Shown: positions 24,107 through 33,162 of the stretch, one piece after another
Layout: every line of letters starts with the position of its first letter
Position numbering within the stretch: position 1 is the stretch's first letter
Assembly: GCA_024682655.1 (NCBI GenBank)
Contig: JAIKYZ010000076.1
Location: 1 to 41,179, forward strand
Direction of reading: 5' to 3'
Origin: Treponema sp.
GTDB lineage: Bacteria > Spirochaetota > Spirochaetia > Treponematales > Treponemataceae
Length of the DNA: 41,179 nucleotides
The notes under the pieces: generated by a model
Told to the model about the DNA's origin: nothing
Seen by the model: only the letters and a program-made list of their open reading frames with translations
Databases searched by the model: none
Made by a program: the position numbers and the translations under genes

Positions 24107-25276
24107 TTAACAGAAAGATTCAAGAACTGATTTAAATATTTCAAGACCTTCGTCAATTTCTTTGTCTGAAATAACTAATGGTGGAAGGAATCTTACAACA
24201 TCGGCACCAGCTGTAGTTGTACAAAGTCCATTTTCCAGACATTTTACTTCAACGTCAAAAGGTTTTACTTTTGGATCTAACTGAGTACCAATCATAAGAC
24301 CTTTACCACGAATGTCTTTTACAATTGGAAGATTCCAGCTGGAAATTTTACCGCGGATATAATCGCCGGCGTGATTTACTCTGTCCAAAAATTCTGGGTC
24401 AGCCACTGTTTCTAAAACTACCAGACCTGCTGAACAGGCCAGTGGATTTCCTGCAAAAGTAGACTGATGATCTCCTGCGACAAAAACATCTGCAGCCTTA
24501 CCGCGGAATAAACAGGCTCCCATTGGAACTCCAGCAGCAATTCCCTTAGCTAAAGTAACAACTTCTGGATTAATTCCAAGCCATTCAGAAGCAAGGAAAG
24601 TACCTGTACGACCAACTCCAGTCTGAACTTCATCGCACATAACAATTGCACCAGCGGCACGGGCAGCATCGGCAGCGGCTTTAGCCCATTCTGGATCTAG
24701 AAGATTTACTCCACCTTCACCCTGAATACATTCAATAAAAAGAGCGGCAGTAGTATCATCAAAAGCCTTTTTAAGGCCTTCAAAATCATTTGCTTTGATT
24801 GTTTTAAAACCCTGTGGATAAGGAGCAAAACAATCTGGATGGAATTTATCCTGGCCAGTTGCTGTTAAAGTAGCTAAAGTTCTACCATGGAAAGAAGATT
24901 CCAGAGTTACAATAGTTTTTCTTTTATCTCCGCCATTTAACTGACCGTATTTTCTTGCAAGTTTAATTGCGGCTTCGTTTGCTTCTGCCCCGGAATTTCC
25001 AAAATAGGCGTGCTGGAAATTTGTGATTTTTAATAAGTTCTGAGCAAAATCAATACCAACATCAGAAAAAAAGTAGTTAGAAATATGGATTTGACGGCTT
25101 GCCTGACGAGATAAAGCCTTTACAAGTGGTTTATAGGCGTGTCCCAGACAATTAACACCAATACCGGCAATAAAATCAATGTACTTTTTGCCTTTTACAT
25201 CCCACATTGTTGCACCCTTGCCTTTTGCAAAGGTAACATCAAAAGAACCATAATTATTTACGACAAGTTTTTCCAT
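24107..25276 (-). CDS. argD: Acetylornithine aminotransferase family protein
   Basis: A class III PLP aminotransferase that would convert N-acetylglutamate semialdehyde to N-acetylornithine in arginine synthesis. The ATG at 25276, with AAAGGAG 6 bases upstream, gives 389 residues, close to the family norm of about 400; the frame's extension to 25354 crosses the operator region. Motifs: YFGNSGAEANEAAIKLAR (PLP phosphate-binding), SSFHGRT, MCDEVQTGVGRTG (Asp over the pyridine ring) and TLAKGIAAGVPMG with the PLP Lys. Ornithine, succinylornithine and GABA aminotransferases look alike, but length, the opening YGSFDVTFAKGKGATMWD and ARG-box-like operators favour ArgD. It precedes leuA on the same strand, yet leuA has its own promoter. 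Confidence 0.9.
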   Translation of the reverse strand: MEKLVVNNYGSFDVTFAKGKGATMWDVKGKKYIDFIAGIGVNCLGHAYKPLVKALSRQASRQIHISNYFFSDVGIDFAQNLLKITNFQHAYFGNSGAEANEAAIKLARKYGQLNGGDKRKTIVTLESSFHGRTLATLTATGQDKFHPDCFAPYPQGFKTIKANDFEGLKKAFDDTTAALFIECIQGEGGVNLLDPEWAKAAADAARAAGAIVMCDEVQTGVGRTGTFLASEWLGINPEVVTLAKGIAAGVPMGACLFRGKAADVFVAGDHQSTFAGNPLACSAGLVVLETVADPEFLDRVNHAGDYIRGKISSWNLPIVKDIRGKGLMIGTQLDPKVKPFDVEVKCLENGLCTTTAGADVVRFLPPLVISDKEIDEGLEIFKSVLESFC

Positions 25277-25298
25277 AATTAACTCCTTTTTCGTAAAA

Positions 25299-25353
25299 TG
25301 TATAAATATACAATTATTATGGTGATTTTTGCATATAATTGCAATAATTTGCA
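25299..25353 (-). promoter_or_regulatory. ARG-box-like operators and promoter of argD
   Basis: TGTATATTTATACA (25299-25312, minus strand) is an exact match to the ArgR consensus core TGNATWWWWATNCA. Two weaker copies, TGCAATTATATGCA (25330-25343) and TGCAAATTATTGCA (25340-25353), overlap by 4 bases. A promoter TTGCAA (about 25338-25343), 17 bases, CATAAT would lie among them, so an ArgR-type repressor could cover both the -35 box and the start site. That ArgR acts here is inferred; no argR gene is in the window. Confidence 0.6.
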
Positions 25354-25359
25354 TAAAAA

Positions 25360-25392
25360 AAAGCTGCAGATTTAATTTTCTCTGCAGCCTTA
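25360..25392 (-). terminator. Terminator downstream of the sodium symporter gene
   Basis: On the minus strand GGCTGCAGA pairs with TCTGCAGC across about ten bases (25362-25390), followed by eight T. It ends the symporter transcript before argD. Confidence 0.85.
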
Positions 25393-25413
25393 TATTTGCA
25401 AAATTATAATAAC

Positions 25414-26784
25414 TTAGATTAAGCCCTGAATAATAATTACAAGAATAAAAATTGGTAAGATAAATTGCAGGTAGATTTTAATTCCCTTTGTCATTTTTAT
25501 TCCGCTTCCCTTATTACATTCCTGCAGGTAATTATCAAAGCCCCAGCCCCATTTTGTAACACAGAAAAGAAGATAAACAAGAGAACCAATTGGCAGTAAA
25601 AGATTAGAAACAATAAAATCTTCAAAATCAAGAATATCACGGCCACCAAAGAATTTTACATTACTCCAGATATTATAACCAAATACACAAGGTAGACTTG
25701 CAAGAAGTACAAATAAACAATTCAAAAGAACTGATTTTTTACGGTTCCACTTAAAGTTTTCGCAGCTGGTAGAAATTAAATTTTCAAAAACAGCAATTTC
25801 TGTAGAGAAAGAGGCAAATGTCATAAAGAGGAAGAATAAGGCACCCCAGAGTTTTCCAAGTTTCATGCTCATAAATACTTTTGGAAGAGTCATAAAAATA
25901 AGGCCTGGACCAGCATCTGGCTGAACATTAAAACTAAAGCAGGCAGGGAAAATAATAAGGCCTGACATTAAAGCAACAAAGGTATCGAGAGATGCAATAT
26001 GAATTGATTCTGAAGTTAATGTATGTTTATCGGACATATAAGAACCAAAAATTTCCATTGCGGCAATTCCTAAACTTAAAGTAAAGAAAGACTGATTCAT
26101 TGCGGCAGAAATTACATTTCCAATTCCCTGAGCCTTAAAACGTTCAATGCTTGGCAAAAGATAAAATTTTGTACCTTCCAAAGAATTTGGCAGTGTGAGA
26201 CTGTGAATGGCAAGTATAATAATTAAGATCAAAAGACAGGACATCATTACTGTTGTAACTTTTTCCAGCCCTTTTCTAACACCAAGAGAACAAACTAAAA
26301 ATCCTACAAGAACTGTAATTGCCATACAAAGGCCCATACTTGTTGGATTTGCCAGCATATCTGTAAAAACAGTATAAGACTGATCAATGGAGACATTATC
26401 AAAAGTACCGTTAATAAATTTTAAAAAATAAGAAAACATCCAGCCAGAAACTGTTGTGTAATACATCATTAAAAGATAACAGCCTGCAATACAAAACCAG
26501 CCGTGGATATGCCATTTACTGCCTTCTTTTTCCAAAGCCTTGTAAGCAGGAACTACACTTTTTTTACTGGCTCTACCAACTGCAAGTTCCATTGTAAGAA
26601 CAGGAACTCCCATAATGATAAGGAACAAAAGATAAAATAAAACAAAAATTCCACCGCCATTCTGGCCAACTAAATAAGGGAATTTCCAAACGTTACCAAT
26701 ACCGATTGCACAACCCGCACTAACCAGTAAAAAACCAATGCGAGACCCAAAAGAATCTCTTTTAATACTTTCTGAATTTTCCAT
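25414..26784 (-). CDS. Sodium-dependent transporter of the neurotransmitter:sodium symporter family
   Basis: An inner-membrane carrier of the LeuT/MhsT family, which takes up amino acids or related solutes with sodium. The ATG at 26784 gives 456 residues; the open frame upstream to 26937 merely reads through repeat element D. SFGSRIGFLLVSAGCAIGIG followed by NVWKFPYLVGQNGGG (about residues 11-45) is the TM1 sodium/substrate signature. About eleven to twelve hydrophobic segments follow, ending in ILPIFILVIIIQGLI. TMTFASFSTEIAVFE (about 320) corresponds to the TM8 sodium site. There is no clear Shine-Dalgarno site; TATAAT (26791-26796) lies 6 bases before the ATG, with ATGACT 17 bases further up, so the mRNA may be leaderless. 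The substrate is unknown. Confidence 0.9.
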   Translation of the reverse strand: MENSESIKRDSFGSRIGFLLVSAGCAIGIGNVWKFPYLVGQNGGGIFVLFYLLFLIIMGVPVLTMELAVGRASKKSVVPAYKALEKEGSKWHIHGWFCIAGCYLLMMYYTTVSGWMFSYFLKFINGTFDNVSIDQSYTVFTDMLANPTSMGLCMAITVLVGFLVCSLGVRKGLEKVTTVMMSCLLILIIILAIHSLTLPNSLEGTKFYLLPSIERFKAQGIGNVISAAMNQSFFTLSLGIAAMEIFGSYMSDKHTLTSESIHIASLDTFVALMSGLIIFPACFSFNVQPDAGPGLIFMTLPKVFMSMKLGKLWGALFFLFMTFASFSTEIAVFENLISTSCENFKWNRKKSVLLNCLFVLLASLPCVFGYNIWSNVKFFGGRDILDFEDFIVSNLLLPIGSLVYLLFCVTKWGWGFDNYLQECNKGSGIKMTKGIKIYLQFILPIFILVIIIQGLI

Positions 26785-26853
26785 TTTAATATTATAGCCC
26801 CAAATAGGATAAAAGTCATAACTATCAGTGAATATAAGAAAAAGGGGGATTTT

Positions 26854-26977
26854 AAGGGGGAAAATTTTTGCCCCCTTAGGAGAAGGGGTAGTGAAAGCCC
26901 AATGGGGAATGGTGGTTACGCTTGTCGAAACTACCATTCCCCATTGGGCTGGAACGAGGGGAAGGCTTTCCCCTCCT
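26854..26977. repeat. Palindromic repeat element D
   Basis: Three palindromes in a row. The middle one is a near-perfect 22-base stem (26896-26917 with 26929-26950, one G-T mispair) around the loop ACGCTTGTCGA, which matches the loop of element C at nine of eleven positions. It is flanked by AAGGGGG/CCCCCTT (26854-26860, 26871-26877) and GAGGGGAA/TTCCCCTC (26956-26963, 26968-26975). The GC content is well above that of the surroundings. It separates ackA from the downstream symporter gene; no U-tract follows on the ackA strand. Confidence 0.85.
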
Positions 26978-27003
26978 TTATAAATTTTTTAAAGAAGTAA
27001 AAA

Positions 27004-28344
27004 CTATTTGATTAAATCGCGGGCTAAAATCTTAGCAATGTTAGGGCGTTTTACTAAATCACCCTTGAGGCCTTCTTCGCGAGCCTTGTTTACATAGTTC
27101 TTATCCTGGAAGCTGTACTTGAAGTTTGTGTGAACATCGAAAGTTCCCTTCATAAGAGCATAAGCATCTTCTGTCATTACTAATTCTTCGTCTGTTGGGA
27201 TTACGAAAATCTTTGTTTTTGAATCGTCGGCGTGGATGTAAGTTTCGGCATTTCCTGTGAATGACCATTCGTTGCGCTGCTGATCAATTTTAATTCCGTA
27301 GTTTTCGAGTCCTGAACAAGCTTTACCACGTGTAATTGGTCCGCGTTCTCCAACACCTGCTGTCCATACAATTGCATCTACGTGACCAAGTTCTGCCATG
27401 TACTGTCCAATGTATTTTTTAATGCGGAGGGCTTCCATTTCGATTGAAAGCTGGCAGAGTTTATCGCCTTTTGCAGCTTCAATTTCGATATCGCGGCGGT
27501 CTGAGAAACGTCCTGTAATTCCAAGACATCCACATTTTTTATTAAGAGCCTTGTCCATTTCGTCAGCGCTCATTCCTGTTTTTCTCATGATATAGAAAGG
27601 AAGGGCTGGGTCCAAATCTCCTGAGCGGGTTCCCATTACAAGGCCTTCGAGTGGAGTAATACCCATTGAAGTATCGTAGCACTGTCCGTTTTTAACTGCA
27701 CACATAGAAGAACCATTACCAATGTGACAGATGATTAAATTACAGTCTTTTGGATCTTTTCCAAGAAGAACTGCGGCACGTTTAGCGGTGTAAAGGAAAG
27801 ATGTTCCGTGGAAACCATAACGGCGGGCTGCATATTTTTCGTACCATTCACGAGGAATAGCATACTGGAAAGTTTCTTCTGGCATTGTCTGGTGCCAGGC
27901 TGTATCCATAATTGCGGCATGTGGAACCTTTGGCATTACCTTCTGAGCGGCTTCAATACCCATGATATTTGCAGGCATGTGAAGTGGTCCAAGGTCGATT
28001 ACTTCGCGGAATCCATCAAGAACTTCTGGTGTGATAAGAACTGATTTTGTAAATTTTTCTCCACCATGAAGTACGCGGTGACCAACGGCTCCAATTTCGT
28101 CCATTGATTTAATAACACCAACTTCTGGGTCTGTGATTTCTTTAATAATTAATTCGATTGCTTCTTTGTGAGTTGGACAAGGTGACTGAATTTCTGTCTT
28201 ATTTCCTTTTGCTTTGTGTGTAATTACAGAACCTTCAATACCAATTCTTTCTACTACACCGTTGGCCATAACTTCTTTGTTATCCCAATCATAAACCTGA
28301 TACTTTGCAGATGATGAACCGTAGTTCAAAGTTAAAATAACCAT
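27004..28344 (-). CDS. ackA: Acetate kinase
   Basis: Makes ATP from acetyl phosphate and ADP, releasing acetate, the last step of the main fermentation route. The protein of 446 residues is longer than the usual 400 or so; extra length lies mainly in the C-terminal part ([20 protein letters not shown]). Motifs: [17 protein letters not shown] (N-terminal phosphate-binding site), [10 protein letters not shown] (catalytic Asp region), [18 protein letters not shown], and [26 protein letters not shown] lies 6 bases before the ATG. Its codon use is the most polished of the window (for example GCG/TCC/CGT-type codons more frequent), suggesting high expression. Phosphate acetyltransferase is not next to it. 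Confidence 0.96.
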   Translation of the reverse strand: MVILTLNYGSSSAKYQVYDWDNKEVMANGVVERIGIEGSVITHKAKGNKTEIQSPCPTHKEAIELIIKEITDPEVGVIKSMDEIGAVGHRVLHGGEKFTKSVLITPEVLDGFREVIDLGPLHMPANIMGIEAAQKVMPKVPHAAIMDTAWHQTMPEETFQYAIPREWYEKYAARRYGFHGTSFLYTAKRAAVLLGKDPKDCNLIICHIGNGSSMCAVKNGQCYDTSMGITPLEGLVMGTRSGDLDPALPFYIMRKTGMSADEMDKALNKKCGCLGITGRFSDRRDIEIEAAKGDKLCQLSIEMEALRIKKYIGQYMAELGHVDAIVWTAGVGERGPITRGKACSGLENYGIKIDQQRNEWSFTGNAETYIHADDSKTKIFVIPTDEELVMTEDAYALMKGTFDVHTNFKYSFQDKNYVNKAREEGLKGDLVKRPNIAKILARDLIK

Positions 28345-28404
28345 ATTTTCCTCTTATATAAAAATTTTAATAAAATAATTAGCTGATTAAAAAAAGATTT
28401 TCTA

Positions 28405-28433
28405 AGTATATTCCTATTTTTCTGTCTTTTCAA
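28405..28433 (-). promoter_or_regulatory. Promoter of ackA
   Basis: TTGAAA (28428-28433), 17-base spacer, TATACT (28405-28410). The leader would be about 54 bases. The rest of 28345-28458 is A/T-rich and shows no riboswitch. Confidence 0.7.
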
Positions 28434-28458
28434 TAATTGGCCGATTTATGAAAAAAAA

Positions 28459-30111
28459 TTATTGTATATTCATAACGATATTAGGAGCCGTAGAAGGTGT
28501 TAATTTCTTGAAAATATATTTCAAGGGATGAATATTAAAGGCATTATTTGCCCAGCCACCAACTTCATCTAAGTCTATAATATTAAACGCAACTGGATGA
28601 CTGATTGGCATAACCATTCCACTGTCCAATAAAAGAATTTCTGCCTTGGCCAATAATTCATAGCGGTCCTGCTCCGAACTTGTAGAAGCGGCCTCTTTTA
28701 ATAATTGATCGTATTCACTATTAGCCCAGCCTGAATCGTTTAAGGTTGAATCTCCCTGGAATAGGGTCAAAAAGGCCAGTGGATCTGCAAAATCTCCAAT
28801 CCAGGAATAAGAAAGTAAATCTGCATCTGTATTGCGGACATTTGCCAGATAATCATAAACAGGAAGTTTTCTTATAATTAAATCTACGCCAATAATATCC
28901 AGGGAAGTTTTTAAGGCTTCTTCAATTAAAGGATTACTTGCCCCTTCTGAAATTTCCAGAACTAAGGGAATTCTTAAATCTTTATCTAATCCATACTTTT
29001 CTTTTGCTTCTTCCATTATTATTTTTGCTTCGATTTCGTCTGTGTAATCAAAACCTTCCACCTGAGGATAACCTGTAAGAGGATAAACAAAACTTGAAGC
29101 AGACACAAAAGAGGATTGTCTTAAAGAATCCCAGGGCATAACTTCAATTACTGCTTTTCTAAATTCCGGATAATCCCAGGGATTAAATTCTTTTCTTTTT
29201 TCCTGAGGTTTACGGGCTGTCAATTTGAAAAAGTAGTAGGTAGTTCCAAATTCTGCATTCATCTGGATTGAATTAGTGTTTAATAATTTGTCCATCTGAA
29301 TATCTGAATCTACCCAGGAAACAGTTCCGGCGTTATAGGCTAAAGTATTCTGATCCGCATCGTTTGATTGTATAAAGTAAAAGGAATTTATATTTGTGTT
29401 TTCTAAATCCCAGTAATATTCATTTTTAGTTAAAACTAAAGAAGAAGAATCTGAATAAGAAATAACATAAGGGCCTGAAAATACATTTTTATCTTTATGA
29501 ACTATAGAAAATGCAGAATGGCACAATACTTTTGGAAGATAATTGGCTGGGGAATTCAAATAAACGGATAATCTTCTGTCGTCCAGGACAAAAATTCCAA
29601 CATCCTCTTTATTTCCCTGTCCATTTCTATATTCTCTGGCTCCCCTAACTATATCCAGTAAAGATGAATAAGGGGCCATTGGATTTGCTAATAATTGTAA
29701 CCAGGATTCTTTTACAGATTCTGCGGTGATTTTTTCTCCATTACTAAAATAGGCATTGTCTCTTAAAACAAAAGTGATTCTTTTTTTATCTCTTGAGATT
29801 TTGTAATCCTGAGCTATTGCATACTGAGGCTCCAGAGTAACAGGATTATAGGAAAAAAGTCCTTCGTAAAGGCCTGATAAAATCTGTGCATCTGCGGCAT
29901 AAGTGGTTAACTGTGGATCCAGATTTCTTTTTCTTACTGCATCGATAACGTAAAAAGAATCCTGTAAAGACTGATCAATTTGAACTTGTGATTCTTCGTC
30001 CTGATTTGCTTCTCTTTCCAATTCTTCTATGTCAGGTTCTTCATGATTTTGAGCAAAAACATTAAGGCTAAGTAAAGAAATTATCAAAAGTAGAGAGAAT
30101 TTTTTAATCAT
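28459..30111 (-). CDS. Periplasmic oligopeptide-binding protein (SBP family 5, OppA-like)
   Basis: A 550-residue secreted solute-binding protein. Residues 1-20 (MIKKFSLLLIISLLSLNVFA) form a signal peptide with cleavage after Ala; there is no lipobox Cys, so it is soluble in the periplasm. An acidic stretch follows. Family motifs include PQLTTYAADAQILSGLYEGL (about 60-79), the KRITFVLRDNAYFSNGEKIT region and SYSWIGDFADPLAFLTLF (about 445-462). It is the last of four genes in the adenylate cyclase operon and overlaps the preceding gene by 8 bases. No Opp permease or ATPase gene accompanies it, so a sensing role in this operon is as plausible as transport. The ligand is unknown. Confidence 0.88.
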   Translation of the reverse strand: MIKKFSLLLIISLLSLNVFAQNHEEPDIEELEREANQDEESQVQIDQSLQDSFYVIDAVRKRNLDPQLTTYAADAQILSGLYEGLFSYNPVTLEPQYAIAQDYKISRDKKRITFVLRDNAYFSNGEKITAESVKESWLQLLANPMAPYSSLLDIVRGAREYRNGQGNKEDVGIFVLDDRRLSVYLNSPANYLPKVLCHSAFSIVHKDKNVFSGPYVISYSDSSSLVLTKNEYYWDLENTNINSFYFIQSNDADQNTLAYNAGTVSWVDSDIQMDKLLNTNSIQMNAEFGTTYYFFKLTARKPQEKRKEFNPWDYPEFRKAVIEVMPWDSLRQSSFVSASSFVYPLTGYPQVEGFDYTDEIEAKIIMEEAKEKYGLDKDLRIPLVLEISEGASNPLIEEALKTSLDIIGVDLIIRKLPVYDYLANVRNTDADLLSYSWIGDFADPLAFLTLFQGDSTLNDSGWANSEYDQLLKEAASTSSEQDRYELLAKAEILLLDSGMVMPISHPVAFNIIDLDEVGGWANNAFNIHPLKYIFKKLTPSTAPNIVMNIQ

Positions 30112-31525
30112 TATCAGAGATTCCTAGTTTTTTCATTTGTTCTGTCTCTTCTTTGTATGAAACGTATTCACTGCGTTTTTTATTAACATTTATAATCGAA
30201 GCTCTAAGAGTCGAAAGTTCAAGAGACATACCCTTTATTTTTACCCTTTTTAAAGGATCTTTTAAACTCTTAAAGAATACATCCAGCGCATTTACTTTAG
30301 AAAAAGTAGACTGACACTCTGAAACCTGCTTATTTAAGAAATTCAAAATTGCAGTTTCATCTGAGTTTTCGATTTTACTGTATTCGCTTCCCTTACTTGC
30401 AATTCCAGAGTAGATTCTTACCTTTTGCTGAATAGCTTTTAATTCTTCGTTTACATTAATCTTCTGGCTGCGACTAATGCCCTGGCTGTCTACAATATTT
30501 ACTTCACAAACTCTTTCTTTTTCTGGAATTTTAAAGGCCAATCTAAAGGCCTGGCCCAGCAAAGTCATAAAATTCTTCTTTTTAGCATAATAAACATCAA
30601 AATTTTCTGTCAGTTTTGAATAAATCTGCTGTAAAGTTGGTCCAATTGCTCCCAGACAGAATACTGTATCCATTATGATTTTCTTGGAATTTGGAGTATT
30701 TGACTTCTTTTTCTTTGCAACCTGAGCAACATTTTTTATTTCCAGTCTTTTTAATACAGCCTGCCGATATTTTTCTTTATCTGCCCCTAAATCTTCGTTG
30801 GCAAGTTCCTGTAAAAGTTCTGAATAACAAGGCTTTCTTTTTCCAATTACTTTTCCAAAAAGACGCTTAATTTCTGCAACTTCCTCTTCTGGGGAAGTAA
30901 AAGCTTTTTGTTTATTGAATTCAGGGTGATTAAAAACATCGTGACGTAATTCTACTTTGTACAATTCCCGCTGAAAAAGGCCCAGTTCATTTAAAATTGC
31001 GTTGATTTTTTCTACTGCGGCAGCACTTTTACCTGTACAGTCATTAATCATACTTATAATTACACTTGGAGCATTTTGTCGGACAGAGGATAAACAGTTA
31101 GATAAAGTTCTGGTAATAGAACTTGAGCTGTTAGAATATAGATTTTTCCAATCAACTACTGCATTAAAATCAAGAAGTTTTTTAATTTTTGGGATATTAA
31201 GACTATCCACTGTAAAACTGTAGTAAGTACAAAGAAAATCGAGCATCAATTCATAATCTGAAAAACGAGAACCTAATTGGTTTGCAGTATCTGTATCTGG
31301 GAAAGGAGAAGTATCTGGAATAACAATATCTGAAATCCTTTTGTCTAATCTGTAGGGATCAGCATGTATCAAAGATTTCTTTATGAGTAATTCATTTAAA
31401 TTATGAATACAAGCATGTAAAATTCGATATTCACTCAATACTTCTTGTAATTTTTCATTATTAAACCATTCTTGTTTTTGTCTTAACAAAGGTTCGATAC
31501 TCTGGTAAAACTCTTCGACTTCCAT
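30104..31525 (-). CDS. Cytoplasmic protein of unknown function in the adenylate cyclase operon
   Basis: About 473 residues from the ATG at 31525 (MEVEEFYQSIEPLL), with AAGGA 11 bases upstream; an ATG at 31537 overlaps that site and is less likely. No signal peptide or membrane segment is seen. The N-terminal 300 residues are predicted mostly helical, with no known motif; the middle has a Lys-rich segment (AQVAKKKKSNTPNSKK), and the last 80 residues are again helical. I recognise no family. It begins 29 bases after the coiled-coil membrane protein ends and its stop overlaps the peptide-binding protein gene. Tight packing suggests it works with the cyclase or the coiled-coil protein. Likely a lineage-specific protein. 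Confidence 0.8.
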   Translation of the reverse strand: MEVEEFYQSIEPLLRQKQEWFNNEKLQEVLSEYRILHACIHNLNELLIKKSLIHADPYRLDKRISDIVIPDTSPFPDTDTANQLGSRFSDYELMLDFLCTYYSFTVDSLNIPKIKKLLDFNAVVDWKNLYSNSSSSITRTLSNCLSSVRQNAPSVIISMINDCTGKSAAAVEKINAILNELGLFQRELYKVELRHDVFNHPEFNKQKAFTSPEEEVAEIKRLFGKVIGKRKPCYSELLQELANEDLGADKEKYRQAVLKRLEIKNVAQVAKKKKSNTPNSKKIIMDTVFCLGAIGPTLQQIYSKLTENFDVYYAKKKNFMTLLGQAFRLAFKIPEKERVCEVNIVDSQGISRSQKINVNEELKAIQQKVRIYSGIASKGSEYSKIENSDETAILNFLNKQVSECQSTFSKVNALDVFFKSLKDPLKRVKIKGMSLELSTLRASIINVNKKRSEYVSYKEETEQMKKLGISDND

Positions 31526-31554
31526 GTAGAAAACCATCCTTAAGGTTAATTTTT

Positions 31555-33162
31555 TTAAAGATGTGTTTTGACTGCACTTCCTATAACAATTAATGCTGGA
31601 TCAATTTGATAAGACTTTCCTGATCTGTCTAATCCTGGCTCAAAAATGAAATCGTCGTCCTCAGTTCTTTTAAGCAAACCTTTTACTGAGCTACGACCAA
31701 CTTTAATTTCAGCATCTATGCCTTCAACTGTAACATTATCTCTTACAGGTTGTGCAACATACACTTTAATTATTAAATTATCGGCAGAATCAACGGATAA
31801 AATAACTGCTTTTGTTTTAGCAGTTTCCAAGGCAGTTGTAACTATATATTCAAAATTATTTTGTATTACTTTTAAATCTTCTTTGTGCTTTTCTATTTCG
31901 GCCAAACGTCTACTTTTTTCTTCTTCCAATAGACTTTTTTGAGTATTTACCTGGGCTGTAAGGTCATCGATGTTCTGGTGAAGTTCCTGATTTTCCTGGG
32001 ACATATTTTTAGCAGATTTGGCAAGAGCATTACCCATTTCGTTTACCAAAACTCTGGAAGCAGTAACATATTCCGGAATTGAATTTTTGTGAGGTAAATC
32101 AAGTAAAGAAGAATCAAGATAACTGTAATCATTATAAAAATTCTGATATTCCTTTAAGGCAGATAAAACTCTTTCGTCTGTAATTCCATTTGAGTCGATA
32201 AAGGCATTTGCATCAAAATGATTATCGCCCATTAAATCCGAAAGATTTTCGCCCTTTGTTTTTTCATTATCTTCTACTTTTTGTAAAGGAAGATTGGTAG
32301 AAGTAAGAATTTCGTTTGCCTTTGAATCTTTAAGAACAGGGTCCAGAGCGGCAATTTCTGCTTCGTATTTTTTAGTTAATTCAGAAATATAAGCCCTCAT
32401 GTTTTTATTATTTTTAGAACGCATTTCATCAATTTCTTTTTCCAGTTCTGAAATACGGCTTTCGTAATGATTGGTTAAATCCATGCGTTCCATTTCGTAT
32501 AACTGGCGTTCACTATTAATTGCTTTTTCCTGCTCTTTAGCCGACTGAACCTTTACAGAATCAAACTGATCCAAATCTTTTTTATAAGTTTCTGCTTTTT
32601 TTTGAGCAAGAATTATTTCTTTATCATATTCATCGTGGATTTCTTTTAATTTTAAGCTATGGTCTTTTATGATTTCGCCACGACGGCTTTCATATTCTTT
32701 AGGACTTAATTTTAATGAATCTAAAAGGAATATAGCATTATCTCTTTCTGCATCAATACTTTTTATAGCGGCTTCCATTTCTGATTCAAGCTGAAGTTTA
32801 TCTCTTAGGGCTGTATCATAATTCTGCTGGGCCTTGGCTACTGAATCCAAAAGTCCTTTAAGATTTAAATCATCAAAACTAGAAACATTTACTGCAATTT
32901 TCTGATTTTGAACCTGAATGATTTTATTCATTGTAAGGGCAATAGCTAAAACTCCCAGACAGGAAATTACCAGAACAATAAGTGGAAACCAGTTATGATT
33001 TGTTTTAGTTTTTGAATATTCTTCTTCAAGATTATAAGATTGAATTCCATTATCGTCTTTTAGAGTTTTTAATTCATCGTTTAAGAATAAGAGGACTTCT
33101 TTGTGACGGGCGTTTTCGTTTTTAGAGAGTTTTTTTGGTACTATTTTGTTGTCATTGTCCAT
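31555..33162 (-). CDS. Single-pass membrane protein with a long periplasmic coiled coil, unknown function
   Basis: About 535 residues from the ATG at 33162 (GGAG 6 bases upstream). Residues about 1-55 are polar and cytoplasmic; one membrane helix follows (WFPLIVLVISCLGVLAIAL, about 55-73). Residues about 100-290 form a continuous coiled coil rich in Glu, Lys and Asp, and a second coiled coil lies at about 370-440 (MSQENQELHQNIDDLTAQ). The last 80 residues are beta-rich (IIKVYVAQPVRDNVTVEG). The layout recalls membrane-anchored scaffolds, but I know no family for it. It overlaps the end of the adenylate cyclase gene by 22 bases. It may link the cyclase to the envelope, which is inference only. 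Confidence 0.8.
   Translation of the reverse strand: MDNDNKIVPKKLSKNENARHKEVLLFLNDELKTLKDDNGIQSYNLEEEYSKTKTNHNWFPLIVLVISCLGVLAIALTMNKIIQVQNQKIAVNVSSFDDLNLKGLLDSVAKAQQNYDTALRDKLQLESEMEAAIKSIDAERDNAIFLLDSLKLSPKEYESRRGEIIKDHSLKLKEIHDEYDKEIILAQKKAETYKKDLDQFDSVKVQSAKEQEKAINSERQLYEMERMDLTNHYESRISELEKEIDEMRSKNNKNMRAYISELTKKYEAEIAALDPVLKDSKANEILTSTNLPLQKVEDNEKTKGENLSDLMGDNHFDANAFIDSNGITDERVLSALKEYQNFYNDYSYLDSSLLDLPHKNSIPEYVTASRVLVNEMGNALAKSAKNMSQENQELHQNIDDLTAQVNTQKSLLEEEKSRRLAEIEKHKEDLKVIQNNFEYIVTTALETAKTKAVILSVDSADNLIIKVYVAQPVRDNVTVEGIDAEIKVGRSSVKGLLKRTEDDDFIFEPGLDRSGKSYQIDPALIVIGSAVKTHL

Noticed and set aside
25277-25354. N-terminal extension of ArgD
   Set aside because: It reads through the promoter and ARG-box-like sites; ATG 25276 has AAAGGAG.
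26785-26937. 51-residue extension of the sodium symporter
   Set aside because: It encodes repeat element D and spacer; the family start signature begins just after ATG 26784.
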